DNA from: Panaeolus papilionaceus
Taxonomy: Eukaryota; Basidiomycota; Agaricomycetes; Agaricales
Length of the DNA: 64,000 bases
Assembly (NCBI GenBank): GCA_015501605.1
Contig: JADNRZ010000011.1
Coordinates: 1,612,001 to 1,676,000 of the forward strand
Direction of reading: 5' to 3'
Of the stretch, positions 25,801 to 37,254 are shown piece after piece; the first letter of the stretch is position 1, and the number at the start of each line of letters is the position of its first letter. The translations under genes and the position numbers were made by a program. The notes under the pieces were generated by a model. That model made no database searches. It saw nothing but the letters and a program-made list of their open reading frames with translations, and was not told the origin of the DNA.

Positions 25801-26915
25801 AAATGATTGTCCCCCTCGACTCTCCTCAGATCCCTGGCCCTCGTCGGTCATTTGGCAGCCACACGCCCAATTCCGAACGAGGAGACCATTCATCCCGACC
25901 TTCGTCCATCAAGAGCTTCTCAATGCAACAACCTAGACATCGCAAGTCTCCTTCGCAGAGTTCGGCTGGGTCTATTCACCTAAGGACTGCGTCTCCGAGT
26001 ATGCAGAAGTATCATCGGAGAGGGGGGTCAGGGTCCTCGACGAGGGTGGTACGAACGCCTGTACAGAGACCGCCACATGTGAGGTCGAATTCGGCTGCTT
26101 CATCTATCCACTCCCCAGCCTCGTCACGCCCAACGTCGTGGTATGAACCTTCGGACGCTGAAGCGCCTCGTACGACGTCGCCTTTCAAAACGAGGTCTAG
26201 GAGGTCCACGGACGATAGCAGCAGTTCGCGTCGGGGTGGAGGTGGTAGTTCCAACGCCACATTCGTCGCGCAGAAACGCCCAGGCCCATTCGCTAGCCCT
26301 GCATACACAGGTTCACTCAGTCGCTCGAGCTGGAAAAAGTCATGGGGCTTGGAGCCGCCCGGGTGGCAATCCCGGACAGCACATTTGCCAATTGAGGTTC
26401 TGGCTATTTCTACCCCGAATGAGACGACGTCGATCCGGGATGTTATTTCGGGGAGACAGTCGATTAGCGCTGCTGGGGATGATAGTGATTGGGTTGACGA
26501 GGATGATGATACTCCAGCATTTGCGGGTGGGTTGGGACAGCTTGGTACATCGATTGCGGCATTTGGTAGTGGTGCGACGAGTGCGAGTGGCGGTGGAGGG
26601 GTGGGGTCGAAGAACCTGAATGAGTCGAGTAGTAAGAATTCGACGATCACGCTTTCGCCTGCGCCGAGGGGGCATCGGACATCTTCTTCAAAGAGGAACG
26701 CAAATAGGAATACTGGGACATCATCGGGCGTGGGGCCAGCGAGACAGAAGGCGGGGTCGCATTCGCCTGCTGAGAGGACGGCGCCATTGCCTGCTGAGAC
26801 GGGGTATGAGCAGGCGGAGGGAAGGACGGGACGAAGACAATTGCCGGTGACGAGGCCTGGTCCAGCGTTTAAACAGCCGATTCAGGAGGAGGATGAGGAA
26901 GAGGAGGAAGAGTGA
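22855..26915 (+). CDS. Ser/Thr protein kinase, CAMKL family, Kin4-like
   Basis: Four exons: 22855-23008, 23058-23546, 23608-23745 and 23809-26915, about 1295 aa. The kinase domain (residues about 40-300) is complete: GEGAYGTV glycine loop, VAIKQI lysine, HRDLKLENVLL catalytic loop, GDFGF metal-binding loop, CGTTGYASPEML activation segment and DVWSLGVILYCLL. The DLKLEN/DFGF combination fits AMPK-related kinases; overall it reads like the fungal Kin4 group, which includes a spindle-position checkpoint kinase in yeast. A UBA-like helix bundle follows near residues 430-480 (LNSLAALGFETSQIVHSVL...WWLLKKK). The remaining 800 residues are Ser/Pro/Arg-rich and probably disordered, ending in an acidic EEDEEEEEE tail. 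The Kin4 name is by resemblance; other CAMKL assignments are possible. Confidence 0.85.
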
Positions 26916-26939
26916 TTGAAGAGAAGAAGAATAAGAAGG

Positions 26940-27620
26940 GAATAACAGTGTAACTGAGGGTTGGATTGGTTGGAAGGGGTATATTTTCGTTTTGTGGTTT
27001 TGATTTTTGGTTTGTTTGATCTACCTTTTTTTACCTGGATTTTTTATCTTTGATTTTGATTTTTTTCGAGTTCGAGATGATTTATTTTACTTTACTTGAT
27101 TTCCGTTTTGTTTTTATTCGATTGATTTGTGCTAGTTACTTGGGTAGATACAACAGGGTACTACCATTTGCGTTTTTCTCGAATCCCGAACGGCGAACGA
27201 TGCCTAGTCGATTCTCTCTCTCCCTCTCTCTCTTTGTCTTGCTTTGTGCTCTTTCCATTTTTCATTTCATATTCATCACCACACACTACATATTCAATAG
27301 ACATTTTTCTCGGTTAGGATTTCATTTTGTTACTTTTTATAGTTGACTAGTTTTGTATTTTACGAGCACCTTTTTTTCTCTCCTGTTTTCTTTTCCACTT
27401 TGGGTTCGAATTGAATACATTACGCCTCGATGCGCTTTCATAGCCTATCTTTCCTGATTCATGAATCCTGAATCGATACTATTAGTTACGGATACAGCCC
27501 GAAGTCGTTATTCTACCCCTTCTCTCCTCTTACTTTTACCTCTATTTCTACTTTTACCTTGCTTTTACTTTTACTTTTATTCTACTCCTACATACCCCCC
27601 GATTCGATTACTGGAAGTTG
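26940..27620. repeat. T-rich and pyrimidine low-complexity region
   Basis: Downstream of the kinase gene, dominated by T runs, a TCTCTC stretch near 27210-27240 and irregular TTTTAC units at about 27527-27600. It includes the kinase 3' untranslated region. No gene is seen. Confidence 0.5.
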
Positions 27621-27772
27621 TAACAGTATCTTTTTACTAACCAACTAAACTTCGTGATGGCATTGATTGGTATAGCAAACCCCTATTTTCAAGAGTTCAA
27701 ACTCCGAAGATGCGTTGCAATAAAAGTTGATTTTCGTTGCTGGTGCTTTTAGCATTGTCTTCTAATTCACCA

Positions 27773-28770
27773 ATGCCTGGAGAACGTCAACATGTATGTC
27801 AACCCCTCGTTATACCGTCTGGTTTTCACCTCATACTGTGCACAAGTTTAAATGCGATGTGGATGGTTGCACGGACTATGAGACGACAGTTAAATCTCAC
27901 TTGGGGTGCCATTTCTTGGCGTATCATCGGGAAGAATATGTGTAAGCGTATCGAGGTGCGAGAGCCGAATTTTCTTGCCTACTTTTTTCTCTTTACTGAG
28001 TTGTGATTGGTCTTTTGCTATCACCGATAGGTAGCATAGACGGCTATGTCATCAAGCGTCCTCATATTACGGGGTTCATTTCCTGCGACCGTTGCGATTA
28101 TTCGTGTCGTAATTTATGCACCTCCAGAGTCATCTTAACCGTAAACATAAAATGAAGTTGAGATTCCGGACGTCTTCTAAGCGCTTCGGTATGTCCTTTT
28201 TCCTGTCATATTAATATCCATAATTGCATATTGTTAGTTATTACTTAATGAGTTATGTGTAGGTTGCCCTCCAAGTCGTCAATCCTCCTATTCTTCTCAT
28301 GCTATAAATTACCCACGTAAAGCCACTGCGTTTTGGGTAGCTTCAGGTCCCCCAGTTTGTCGAAAGCCCACGTCGGACAGCCCTATATCGCAGCCAAATG
28401 AAGACACAGAGGAATCCACTGCTTCTCAGAACTTGAACCCATCATCTTCGACATTGTCAACAGCCTCCCCACATTCAACCAACCACAATTCCACCATATC
28501 AATCCCCAACATTAACCTGTCTCCCTTCAACCCCAACCAACTGACACCTCGTTTTCACGAATAACCAAACCCACCATAGACATCATCAACAAGATGCTCT
28601 TCCTAACTCGCTGTCGAATGTTATGGAAACATCACAACATGCTTGTGTGTTTAGAGTGCAGCAATGTTGTGGCTCGATCCGATATCGAAGAGCATTGGCA
28701 TGGTTGTGAGCTAACGAGTAAGGAGAGGGAGGCGTTGGTGAGGATGATAAGATTAGTTATAGTTGAGTGA
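27773..28770 (+). pseudogene. Broken C2H2 zinc-finger gene, paralogue of the gene at 46.6-47.6 kb
   Basis: ATG 27773 opens MPGERQH, then a good intron (27794-27846) and FKCDVDGCTDYETTVKSHLGCH, a C2H2-like finger. A second intron (about 27942-28034) leads to KRPHITGFISCDRCDYSCRN. There the frame breaks near 28115 and resumes one frame away as MHLQSHLNRKH, the second half of the second finger. A further frame change between about 28500 and 28562 precedes the conserved C-terminal block with RMLWKHHNMLVCLECSN, ending TGA 28770. The intact paralogue has matching MRPDIMGLLSCGNCEY and RILWNLHNTLICIECSN blocks, so the order of domains is certain. I saw no intron that could repair either break. Sequencing error is an alternative for a single lesion, less so for two. 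Confidence 0.7.
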
Positions 28771-29181
28771 AGCGAGGATGTCGTTCGTCGAGCTCGATCA
28801 AGGATTTCTGGAGCTTTGACTTGGACCAAGGCTAATATCTTGATATCTACCGCGACGACGAACTGCGTTTTACGTTGAGGGACTACGAGGGTAGAGAGGG
28901 TTGAGAACTTGAGACCGCGCCCACTTCCCGAGATCCAGAGAACTAGTCTCGTGTGTCGAGGACGCGTTCTTCCTCGAGAGAGCCTTGATTGATTAGCTGA
29001 AACCACAATGTTATTGTGATTATCAACGACCACTTGAATCGATTAAACACAGAGTGAAGACAGAGCATCGATGCATGAAATGTCGCAACATTTTCAAATT
29101 CAAATAAGAGTCGTCAACAATTGTGTGTATAATTATCTTCTACTAATAGTTCGCGCATATTTAGGAGGAACTAACTAGAAA
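28771..29181. other. Short intergenic interval
   Basis: Between the broken zinc-finger gene and the convergent DUF5648 gene. Only short frames; nothing recognised. Confidence 0.4.
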
Positions 29182-29748
29182 CTAGAGTGGGACTATCCAG
29201 GCAGCAATACCTTCACGGGTCCAAGGGCCTTCGGCTACTGCCCAATCCACCTCCCAGGCTGCAGTTGTGAAGAGATGATCGGAGACAGGTGGAGGGTTAT
29301 ACGCCCGATAAAGCGGGATGCCACCGCAACTCGCATCAGGGTATACATATCCCGCAATTCCTTGATCAGAGTAGGAAGTGTTGGCAATAAGGCTGTCTCT
29401 CTCTCCGAGACTCGTTGTATAATGATGATCGGTCAAAGCTTGAGAATAGAGGCGATAGAGAGGAACGGTTCCGAGAGCCTGAAAGGTGAAAATTCGACCT
29501 GGGGTTCCTTCCGCTGAGCCTTGGCCCGAAGCAAGTACCGCGGCATTCTCGGCTGCATCTGCTGTATAGAAGTGGTCCGTTGGGAGCCAAGTTCTATAGA
29601 ACGGGACGGCATCTGCTGGGTCTCCGCAATGTGCTGCGACACCGGCCTAAGAAAGAGAAAATATATGAGCACCTAAAGACATTAGCCAAGGCGGCTGAAT
29701 ATAACGTACGACGGAAACGGCACAAGCGAGGAGAGAAAGCAGCTTCAT
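29182..29748 (-). CDS. Secreted DUF5648-type repeat protein, copy 1
   Basis: Two exons, 29748-29710 and 29646-29182, about 167 aa. The first exon encodes exactly a signal peptide core MKLLSLLACAVSV, followed after a 63-nt intron by AGVAAHCGDPADAVPFYR. The mature part has three repeats of the DUF5648 pattern: an aromatic-rich PxYR(x)Y strand, a short loop, then DHxYT and a Glu/Ala helix (TDHFYTADAAEN, TDHHYTTSLGERD, SDHLFTTAAWEVD). Repeats are joined by GIAGYVYPDASCGGIPLYR-like linkers. The family is common in secreted fungal and bacterial proteins and has no established biochemical role. Copy 2 lies 1.1 kb away in the same orientation, so this is a recent tandem duplication. Confidence 0.85.
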
Positions 29749-30180
29749 GATGATATTTGAATATTGGAGCGGTTGTAGAGATGCAAGTGCTCAAGAGGAT
29801 TACACTGGGATCTGTATGAATGGTTGTGACAAGACTCCTCAAGCTTTTATCCAAATTCTGTAGCTCTTCACTGCGCAGACATACAATCTGGCAGTCAGAT
29901 GAACCGCCACTGGAGGAACACCGGAACTGCAGTGCTTCTGAGCTTCGATGTCCTCATGTTATGGAGTAAACTATGAGCGCCTAGATGTGACAGGTGACGG
30001 GCGTCAATGCTTCGGCTGGAATCATACCAGGATATACCTCGGTAAACCTGCTCAAGAACCTGTACTACATGACCACAAACTATCTATAGACTATCTGATT
30101 CCTACCCGGTGGACGAACAAAACCTAGGGCTATGTCCTCAACCACGAGCTCCTTGTGCATCCTGCGACCACGACATTGGT
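29182..30180. repeat. Segmental duplication, unit 1
   Basis: Coding and upstream DNA of DUF5648 copy 1 match those of copy 2. Shared upstream landmarks include GACAAGACTCCTxAAGCTTTTAT just before the start and a block near 30026 (ACCAGGATATACCTCGGTAA) that recurs near 32024 with few changes. The upstream landmark is about 280 nt from the start codon here but about 610 nt away in unit 2, so one unit has gained or lost about 330 nt. Confidence 0.7.
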
Positions 30181-30854
30181 CATTCCTTTTTAGATCGTGT
30201 TTTGGAGGATGAGCTTGATCAAATGGACACAATCATTATATTCAATTACGAAGATATTGAAATGGAGGTAACCTGAAATAGCTGTGTTCCGTGATCTTAA
30301 AAATAACAATGACAACTATGTCAATAGTCAAAAGTGGGATGAATGATTATTAAACTTTGGATACCCTTTGCTCATAATATTTTTCCATAAATCTACCTCA
30401 CAATTATTATTTTACATCTTATCACGATGCGAAATTGCCTTGATTCGAACAGATGCCTGTGTGTGTGGTTCTAAATAGGGTGATTGTGCTTCGAGATACA
30501 GACGGCCTTAAAGTGAATGAAGCCCCATTTCTGTATGGGTTAAGTCGAGGCTATATATTTATTACGAATATGTGCATCATATCCAATCTAACTTTGGGCG
30601 AATGTCACCTCTGGGTAATCAGAATTAAGCTGCAATGCTAACGGTGGATCTCGTGTTGCCCATTCTCGCGGGTATTGAGAAAGCGCATAGAGAGCGCACC
30701 AATAGTTGACTCAATTACGGGTGAGATACGAACCAGAATTTTATTTCGTCAGGCTGAATGCTTCGTACACACCTAACCACTTCCGTAAATGGTATTATTT
30801 TTTGTAGGAGACTATATACGACGACGGAATTCGTATATATATAATATCAATGCA
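29749..30854. other. Spacer between the DUF5648 copies, containing the duplicated upstream region
   Basis: The first 450 bases (promoter side of copy 1) are recognisably similar to DNA upstream of copy 2; see the repeat entries. The remainder is AT-rich with no recognised gene. Confidence 0.4.
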
Positions 30855-31413
30855 CTAGAGCGGGACGATATACCCAGCAATACCCTCCTTAACCCAACCT
30901 CCTGCAACCGCCGCATCCCACTCCGAAGCTCGCTCCGTGAAGAAATGGTCCCACAGCGGGTCGCCATTGTACGACCGATAAAGCGGGATGCCACCACAAC
31001 TCGCATCGGGATATATATACCCAGCAATCCCCTCATAGTTGGCGGAAGGGTTGACAAGAAGCCTGTTTTTCTCTTCCACATTGGCGGTATAGTGATGGTC
31101 GGTCGATTGGAAGAGGTAAAAGCGGTACAGGGGGATGGTCCCGAGCGCCTGAAAGGTGAAGATTCGACCTGGGGATCGTTCTGCGATGGCGGTGCCCGAG
31201 GCGAGTGCTCTTGCGTTCTCGGCTGCGTTTGCTGTGTAGAAGTGGTCCGATGGGAGCCGCATTCTGTAGAACGGGACAGCATCCGCGGGGTCTCCGCAAT
31301 GTGCTGCGACACTGGCCTAAAATAAAATGCATGAGCACCTAAAAACGTCAGTCAAGGCGCTGAATCTAACGTACGACAGAAATGGCACAAGCGAGGAGAG
31401 AAAGAAGCTTCAT
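30855..31413 (-). CDS. Secreted DUF5648-type repeat protein, copy 2
   Basis: Two exons, 31413-31375 and 31316-30855, about 166 aa. Signal peptide MKLLSLLACAISV is encoded by exon 1; the mature protein starts ASVAAHCGDPADAVPFYRMR. The three repeats align with copy 1: SDHFYTANAAENA, TDHHYTANVEEKN, WDHFFTERASEWD, with the same GIAGYIYPDASCGGIPLYR linker and the same C-terminus (IVPL). Intron position and phase are identical to copy 1. Function is unknown; secretion is inferred from the signal peptide. Both copies retain open frames and intact splice sites. Confidence 0.85.
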
Positions 31414-32165
31414 GATGAGGTACTATTTGGAGAGGTTGTAGAGATGCAAGTACTCAAGAGTCAAGAGGAATACACTGAAATGTGAACGTTGTGACAAGAC
31501 TCCTGAAGCTTTTATACAGATTCTGACTAAGTCATGTCTGTGCAGACGAATGTACGATCCGGCACTCTAGGAACACCGGAACGGCTTCTGAGGTTAGATG
31601 TTCTCATGCCAACATGTCACGGAGTAAACTACGAGCGGCTATGTAGATGTGTTCTGTTGATGTGCCATAAGCACAATCTGTCCATGTGCCATGATACCAG
31701 TCGCCAAGATGACGTTCAAAATGACAGAGTCTACAGTCTCGCCGGCTTGATAATTCAGGAGATCAGGGTTTCCAGAAGTCTAAGAGATTCACTTCATCGT
31801 GCCCAATGTATGATCATACTATTGTCCTTTGCAATGAGACCATTGCATCGTCAGAGACGAAAACTATTTCTGGAGTATCTTCAATTCTCCAAGGATATGA
31901 TGTAGATCACGATGGAACTTGAAGGGGGCATATCGGAATCTTCTTCGTCCCGTGATTGCCGTGATTGTCAGGGTGTAAGGCAGATCATGGCCAAGGACGT
32001 CAGTGCTTTGGCTGAAAATATACCAGGACATACCTCGGTAAACCTGCCCAAGAACCTGCACACGATCACAACCTATCTATCTGTTTCCTACCCGGCAAAC
32101 AAACAAAATCTAAAGCTGTGTCCTCACGCGCTCTTTTGCGTTGTACTAACGGAAGGAGATTGATC
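30855..32165. repeat. Segmental duplication, unit 2
   Basis: Second unit of the tandem duplication, carrying DUF5648 copy 2 plus its upstream region. It contains about 330 nt (roughly 31650-31980) with no evident counterpart in unit 1, either an insertion here or a deletion there. Confidence 0.65.
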
Positions 32166-32464
32166 ATTGTCATAATTTAAAACGTGTCCGCAGAAACGAC
32201 GAGAATCATTGCAGGTACAGTATCTCACATCAGACCGCTGGCAGAAGCGTAAGATTGGCTCCGGTGATGCATTAGTACCGGTTGAACCAACGAACTCCTA
32301 CTTATCTTTTGGCATGAAATGTCAATCCGGGATCAAGACTTCGCCTGACACTCTATGGAGATTTCTCGTCGACTTCATTGTTTCATTCATAGCATGAACG
32401 TCACAGGTGGGTTCACAAACCCGTTTTAATAAATGTTTACATCCGCAATCATCTATAGCTGGAC
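31414..32464. other. Upstream region of DUF5648 copy 2 and 3' flank of the MATE gene
   Basis: Contains the duplicated promoter block described above and short frames only. No further gene recognised. Confidence 0.4.
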
Positions 32465-34585
32465 CTATCTCTCCTCTCTACCCCGCGCCTCCTTCTCCAT
32501 TCTCTCCGTCACCTTCCTCACCTCCTTCTCCCAATTCGTTCTGAACGCAATAGTGCTGCTCACAACCGCACTATAGCACAAACAAATAGTGAACCCCACC
32601 CACAGCCCCTTCAAGCCCCACCCCGCTCTAAACGCCAAATACGCTCCAACAGGCAACGCGACCATCCAGTACCCGGTCATGTTGATGATGGCGCCGACGG
32701 ACTGCTGGCCTTTGGCGCGCATGATGCCCCCTGTGACGGCGGCGTTGCCGTCGACGATTTGGAAGAGCGCAATGATGGGTAAGATGGACGATATGATTTT
32801 GAGTACTTCGGGGTCGTTGATGAACATTTTGCCCCAGCTGTGTCGGAAGACGACGAGTATGAGTCTGCATGATCTCCTAGTTAGATTTCGTTTTCCTGAT
32901 GTAAGTGGCTATGATACACGTACGATGTCGCACAAGAGGCCGCTAATGTGAGTACAAATGCGGCGTGTGCTGCCACACCCGCGCGTCTAGCGTTCTTCTC
33001 GCCAAGCAAATTACCAATCCTACACAATGCCATCAATATGGTGAACTTAAGCAAAGAGATTGAGTAACCGTCTCACCTCATCGGGGTAGCCAAAGCCACA
33101 CCCAGCGCAAGCTGGAACATCATCCCAGCCGTCGTCCCCAATGCGGACTGAGCTGCCAACGACGTCGGCCCCAACTGGCTCGCAGCCAACACCATACATT
33201 CCCATGCCCACCACTCCGATGCCAACTGTCCGATTCCGCTGATCCCAAGTTTCACGACGGTTTTCAAACCGTCTCGATCAAAGGCCTCCTTGAAGTTCCA
33301 TCCGTACCACCCAAGGCCCTTCCCGTACCCGACTGACGAGACGGTCACGGTGCCAGTGGTTGAACTGCCGGTGCCTTTGTTGAGGCTGGGATCCGACTCG
33401 TCTTGTGATTCTTCTGATTCTCCGCCGGTGGTGGGAGGAACGCCGTACCAGCCCCTTCTGCTGACAAAGAAGTAGGCATACGCCAAGTTCATGATCATGA
33501 GCAGCCACTGGCATAACGCTGTGGATATGGGTGCGCCGATGAAGCCGAGGCGGAGTTTGTCGAATGGTTTGATTGGGAGGCCGAGGACGAGGGTATAGTT
33601 CACTAGGAGATTGATGGGTGCGGTGATCATGAGCAGTCTGGTCGGGACTGAGAAGAGTTCCTGTGCGGAGAACCATCGTCTGTAAGTTTTGTCAGAGCTG
33701 GCTCCAAATGATAATCAAGGGCAAACGCACTTCATGATAGTACTGACAGCAAACGCTACAGTAAAGTAAATGAGGCTATTCAGTACTCGTTTGTTCGCTC
33801 ATAAAGTTGAGATTCATACTGACCAGGTAAACCAACACACTCGAGCTTCAAATACTGAGCCGCCAACCTCGCCACCTCGGGATCCTGCCTCAACTTCAAG
33901 AGGATACCCTCTGCGTTTATCCATAGCGTCCAAATGAACTACGTGATCCATAACTGTCAGAAAAAGATTTCCCAGGTAAGATAAGTGGTCGCTCCACTGA
34001 CCATTATCTGAACCGCAACCCCCACAGATGCCCTCATCAACCACACCCTCATCATGCCCGGTTGTGCACTTGTCCACGCAGGCGGTAATAGTGTGTCGAG
34101 TGATGAGCAAAACCCATGAATGACACTCAGGCCCGTGACACCCGTTGTCATCGTGGCTATTGAAATGGCGGCAAGCGATGTGGTGGAAAGGTGTCCAAGG
34201 GTGAAGACGGACACGAAAACGAGGGAGTATTCTAGGATTTGGGAGCTGCAGGAGTCACGGAGAGGTTGATTCAGCTCATGAATATATGTAGTAGTAGGAC
34301 GAGGACTGAGTGAACTGATTGAACGCACCCAAATACGGGAATCGCAAATCCTCCAATGGTTCTACATTCTTGGAAGAACATCGTAACTGTATCCACGTCC
34401 TCTTTTTTCAGTATCACGTCCTTCGGTGTATTGTCATCCTGTGTGGTATACGACGTTAGGACACTTGAAGCAGCAGATGATGATAAGAGCGGTGTAGATT
34501 CCGAAGCACTGAGGACGGATGATGGGGCTGTCGCGTCAAGGAGGGTTTTGGAGCTCGATGGTTCTTGACCGTGCGTCGAGGTCAT
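32465..34585 (-). CDS. MATE-family efflux transporter
   Basis: Multi-exon minus-strand gene; exon 1 is 34585-34329 and the final exon ends at 32465. MATE carriers exchange cations (H+ or Na+) for drugs and metabolites across membranes. A hydrophilic Ser-rich N-terminus precedes ECRTIGGFAIPVFG, the first helix of eukaryotic MATEs. Then come SLVFVSVFTLGHLSTTSLAA and GFCSSLDTLLPPAWTSAQPG, the conserved family segments where the second usually reads GLxxALDTLxxQA. The C-terminal repeat has GQLASEWWAWECMVLAASQL and ALGVALATPMRIGNLLGEKN (family consensus A...RVGNxLGAG), plus the last helices up to NWEKEVRKVTERM. A Ser/Gly-rich insert lies in the cytosolic loop between the two halves. It resembles the yeast Erc1-type fungal MATEs. 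Substrate unknown. Confidence 0.87.
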
Positions 34586-35379
34586 TTTTCAATTTTTTGA
34601 TTCCAACGTTCGTAGTGGTGGAAGTTGGGAAAGAAGTCGCTGATGAACAAATTCAATAGTCGATGATTCCTTCTTGTACCAGCCCTGACGCATCTTCGAT
34701 ATGACTCGTGCGTTTAGACGTGTCGGAATTTGTTCGGCTCAACATAAATAGAGCTGTGGACCATTGCGGGGCACGGTGCGGCATTTGGGACGATGCATAT
34801 GGGGAGTCACAGGCAAGATTGATCCCAAGGAACGACTCCAGGAATTAATTGATTGGGTAGCTGGTGGCAATACACCCGTTAAAAAGTGACTCGACAAATC
34901 CGGTCTTCACGGTTCGATTCATATCATTGGTAGAAAGTAGGGCAACAAATGAGATTTGCGATATTTAAGAATAGCAAGGAACGAATACATCGGACAATTC
35001 AAAAACAGGTAGAAAGGTGTATGACGTTTGTGTGGTCCGCCTACCGGTGTGTACTGGTGAGCGGGCGTGCGTCCTTCAAAAGAGCACCGAGCATTGACGT
35101 CACTAAGATTTTTTTTATCCTCTCATACATAATCATCAAAATCACCTCTATCAACCTCCCTCGACCTCCCATCCTCTCTGCTCTCAAATAATGCCCCTGA
35201 TGCCCTCCCTCCTAAGTGGTACCCTTGCAACATGAAAGGGATTCGAACTAACACAACGACAGAGCGTTGAATGTTGAGCGCTAAGCTGTAGCATCGTCTA
35301 TTGCTTCTACATCAAATGTATTCTTAGTGTAAAGTACATGAATTGGATTAAATCGATACGACGTCATAACACCCTCTCA
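34586..35379. other. Intergenic region between MATE and F-box genes
   Basis: Contains the MATE promoter and the 3' flank of the F-box gene. A TTCGAATCCC on the minus strand near 35234 was checked as a tRNA T-arm and rejected. Nothing else recognised. Confidence 0.4.
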
Positions 35380-37254
35380 TCAATAATGCCCCTCCGGCAC
35401 ATCAAAATACCCCGTACACGGATCATACAATCTCACAAACAGCCCCTCCTCCTTCACAAGTCTCCCCAGCCTCTCCTCGTCATCCCGCGGCATATCCATC
35501 GACTTGTTGTCCTGCGAGAACAGCCTCACCAGTAGACCCGATGCACGAAGGGCAGGGAGAGAGGGCCGGAGGGAGGGCGAGTCGTAGGATTGGAGGAGGC
35601 GGAGAGGTTTGGGTGGGGAGGATTCGAGGGAGAGGGAGAGGGAGGAGAGGGAGAGGTCCTGCGTCGAATCGGTTGCGGGTGAATCACTCGAGCGATTCTT
35701 CATCTTCATAACCACGCTCTCCGATCTCGACACCAACATCTTTTCCAACGTCCCCTCTGAACACGCTATACACTCATACAACGCAATAGTGTCCAAATTC
35801 GGACATAGCGCGTCCGCGTCTGCGTCTGGCCTATACATCAATGCCTCGCATACCGCGTCTCCAAACGGTTTGGCGGCACTCATATCCTGCGGATCCGTCT
35901 GAATCGTAAACTCTCGAAGGGTGGTTTGCGTCATCCGCAGAACATCCAAAATCTGCGTCTCGGTGATATCTGCAAAGTAGATGTTGATGCTCTCGAGTGG
36001 ACACTGCGATCGCGCAATGAGACTGGTGACGGCTTCGTGCTCCCATGTACGAATATTGAGCAAGAAATCCTTCAGAGCCGGGAGTGTGAGATGCGACAGC
36101 AGCACATCCGTGAATTGAAACGTATCGATGATAAACTGACTCAGATGCCGCATCCTCACCATCCCCGCATACACCCCGCCCGCACACAGATTATTCACAG
36201 CCACATACCGCAACTCCCCCGCCTCTTTCATGATCTCCAAACACGTCTTCACATCACACGGCGAATGCAACACCAGCCTCGTCAGCGCCCCCAGCGGCAC
36301 CTCAAACGGCATCCCGCGCACACGTCCCGTTGAGCTCGTATTTAGCCACGTAAAGTGCTCGAGGCTCTTCGCACCACTCAACGCATCCGAGAACCGCATC
36401 TCGATCGCACTGGGAAGCTCATAAGGCGTGCGCAAGTCGAAGGACTTGAGTTTCACAAACGTCTTCGTAGCGTCAATGACAGGATGCGACTGATACCCCG
36501 TCGTCAGCCTCATATTCTCGAATCGTGCATGGTGCGTGTTGAGGACCTCATCCAGCGCAGCGTACGGGAACGCATCGGCGTGGAACGAGACGGAGAGGGG
36601 GCAGCGGCCTGATCTGTCGAGCCAGGTGCGGAGCATGGGCATGGTGGTTTTGTGACAGGGCGCTTTATCGGTTCGGGTGATGGCGAGCGAGGCCCAGAGG
36701 GCGGGGGTGGCGAGGGCGGTGATGCGCCATGCCGCGCAGACTTGGGTGAGGAGTAAGGGTGCGGTGTGTGCGCAGGGACGGATGAATGGGCCTTGGTCGG
36801 TGTATGGCAGGCAGTGCGTGAATATCTCTGACAGCAACTCAGGCGGGAGACGACGGATAGGTGCAGAGAGCGACCGGAGCGAGTCGAGTGATTTCTGCAG
36901 TGCCATCTGTGTTACGATAGACGAGTCCTGGGCCCTGTCGGTGTGGCTCTTCGGGATGAGCTTGATGAGCCATTTGTTGTATTTGCTGCTTAGAGTGGAT
37001 TTTGCACGTTTCCTGAATGAGATACGGGTGTGCGAGGTGCTGGATTGGAGATCGGAGAGCTCGTCTTCGAGTTCGGAGATGAGGGATTGGACGTCGGAGA
37101 GCTCGTCGGGTGATAGGATGAGGCCGGGGATGCGCAGCCAGTCGGTGATGCGGGGCTCGTATTGGGTGAATGTTGATGTGGTTGTGGAGATGATGGAGGA
37201 TCGCCAGTTGGAGGTGATGGAGGTGGGTGAGGTTGTTACTGTAGGTGTGGTCAT
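35380..37254 (-). CDS. F-box domain protein, single exon
   Basis: One uninterrupted frame of 624 aa starting MTTPTVTTSPTSITSNW. A short coiled coil at about residues 50-70 (SDVQSLISELEDELSDLQSS) is the usual N-terminal element of Agaricomycete F-box proteins. It is followed at about 130-195 by the F-box: IRRLPPELLSEIFTHCLP and VCAAWRITALATPALWASL. The remaining 400 residues look like irregular leucine-rich repeats. Such proteins are substrate adaptors of SCF ubiquitin ligases; the family is very large in mushroom genomes and the target cannot be guessed. The absence of introns contrasts with all long neighbours. A Ser-rich low-complexity stretch is near residues 545-570. Confidence 0.85.
   Translation of the reverse strand: MTTPTVTTSPTSITSNWRSSIISTTTSTFTQYEPRITDWLRIPGLILSPDELSDVQSLISELEDELSDLQSSTSHTRISFRKRAKSTLSSKYNKWLIKLIPKSHTDRAQDSSIVTQMALQKSLDSLRSLSAPIRRLPPELLSEIFTHCLPYTDQGPFIRPCAHTAPLLLTQVCAAWRITALATPALWASLAITRTDKAPCHKTTMPMLRTWLDRSGRCPLSVSFHADAFPYAALDEVLNTHHARFENMRLTTGYQSHPVIDATKTFVKLKSFDLRTPYELPSAIEMRFSDALSGAKSLEHFTWLNTSSTGRVRGMPFEVPLGALTRLVLHSPCDVKTCLEIMKEAGELRYVAVNNLCAGGVYAGMVRMRHLSQFIIDTFQFTDVLLSHLTLPALKDFLLNIRTWEHEAVTSLIARSQCPLESINIYFADITETQILDVLRMTQTTLREFTIQTDPQDMSAAKPFGDAVCEALMYRPDADADALCPNLDTIALYECIACSEGTLEKMLVSRSESVVMKMKNRSSDSPATDSTQDLSLSSLSLSLESSPPKPLRLLQSYDSPSLRPSLPALRASGLLVRLFSQDNKSMDMPRDDEERLGRLVKEEGLFVRLYDPCTGYFDVPEGHY

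Noticed and set aside
27527..27600. TTTTAC-type units considered as a telomere-like or structured repeat
   Set aside because: Irregular spacing and sequence; simple pyrimidine-rich low complexity.
34905..34940. GGTTCGATTC resembling a tRNA T-loop
   Set aside because: Flanking bases are not complementary; no cloverleaf.
35225..35300. tRNA-like sequence on the minus strand with TTCGAATCCC and a weak anticodon-like hairpin
   Set aside because: The T-stem does not pair around the loop, the anticodon loop would not be 7 nt, and no acceptor stem closes.
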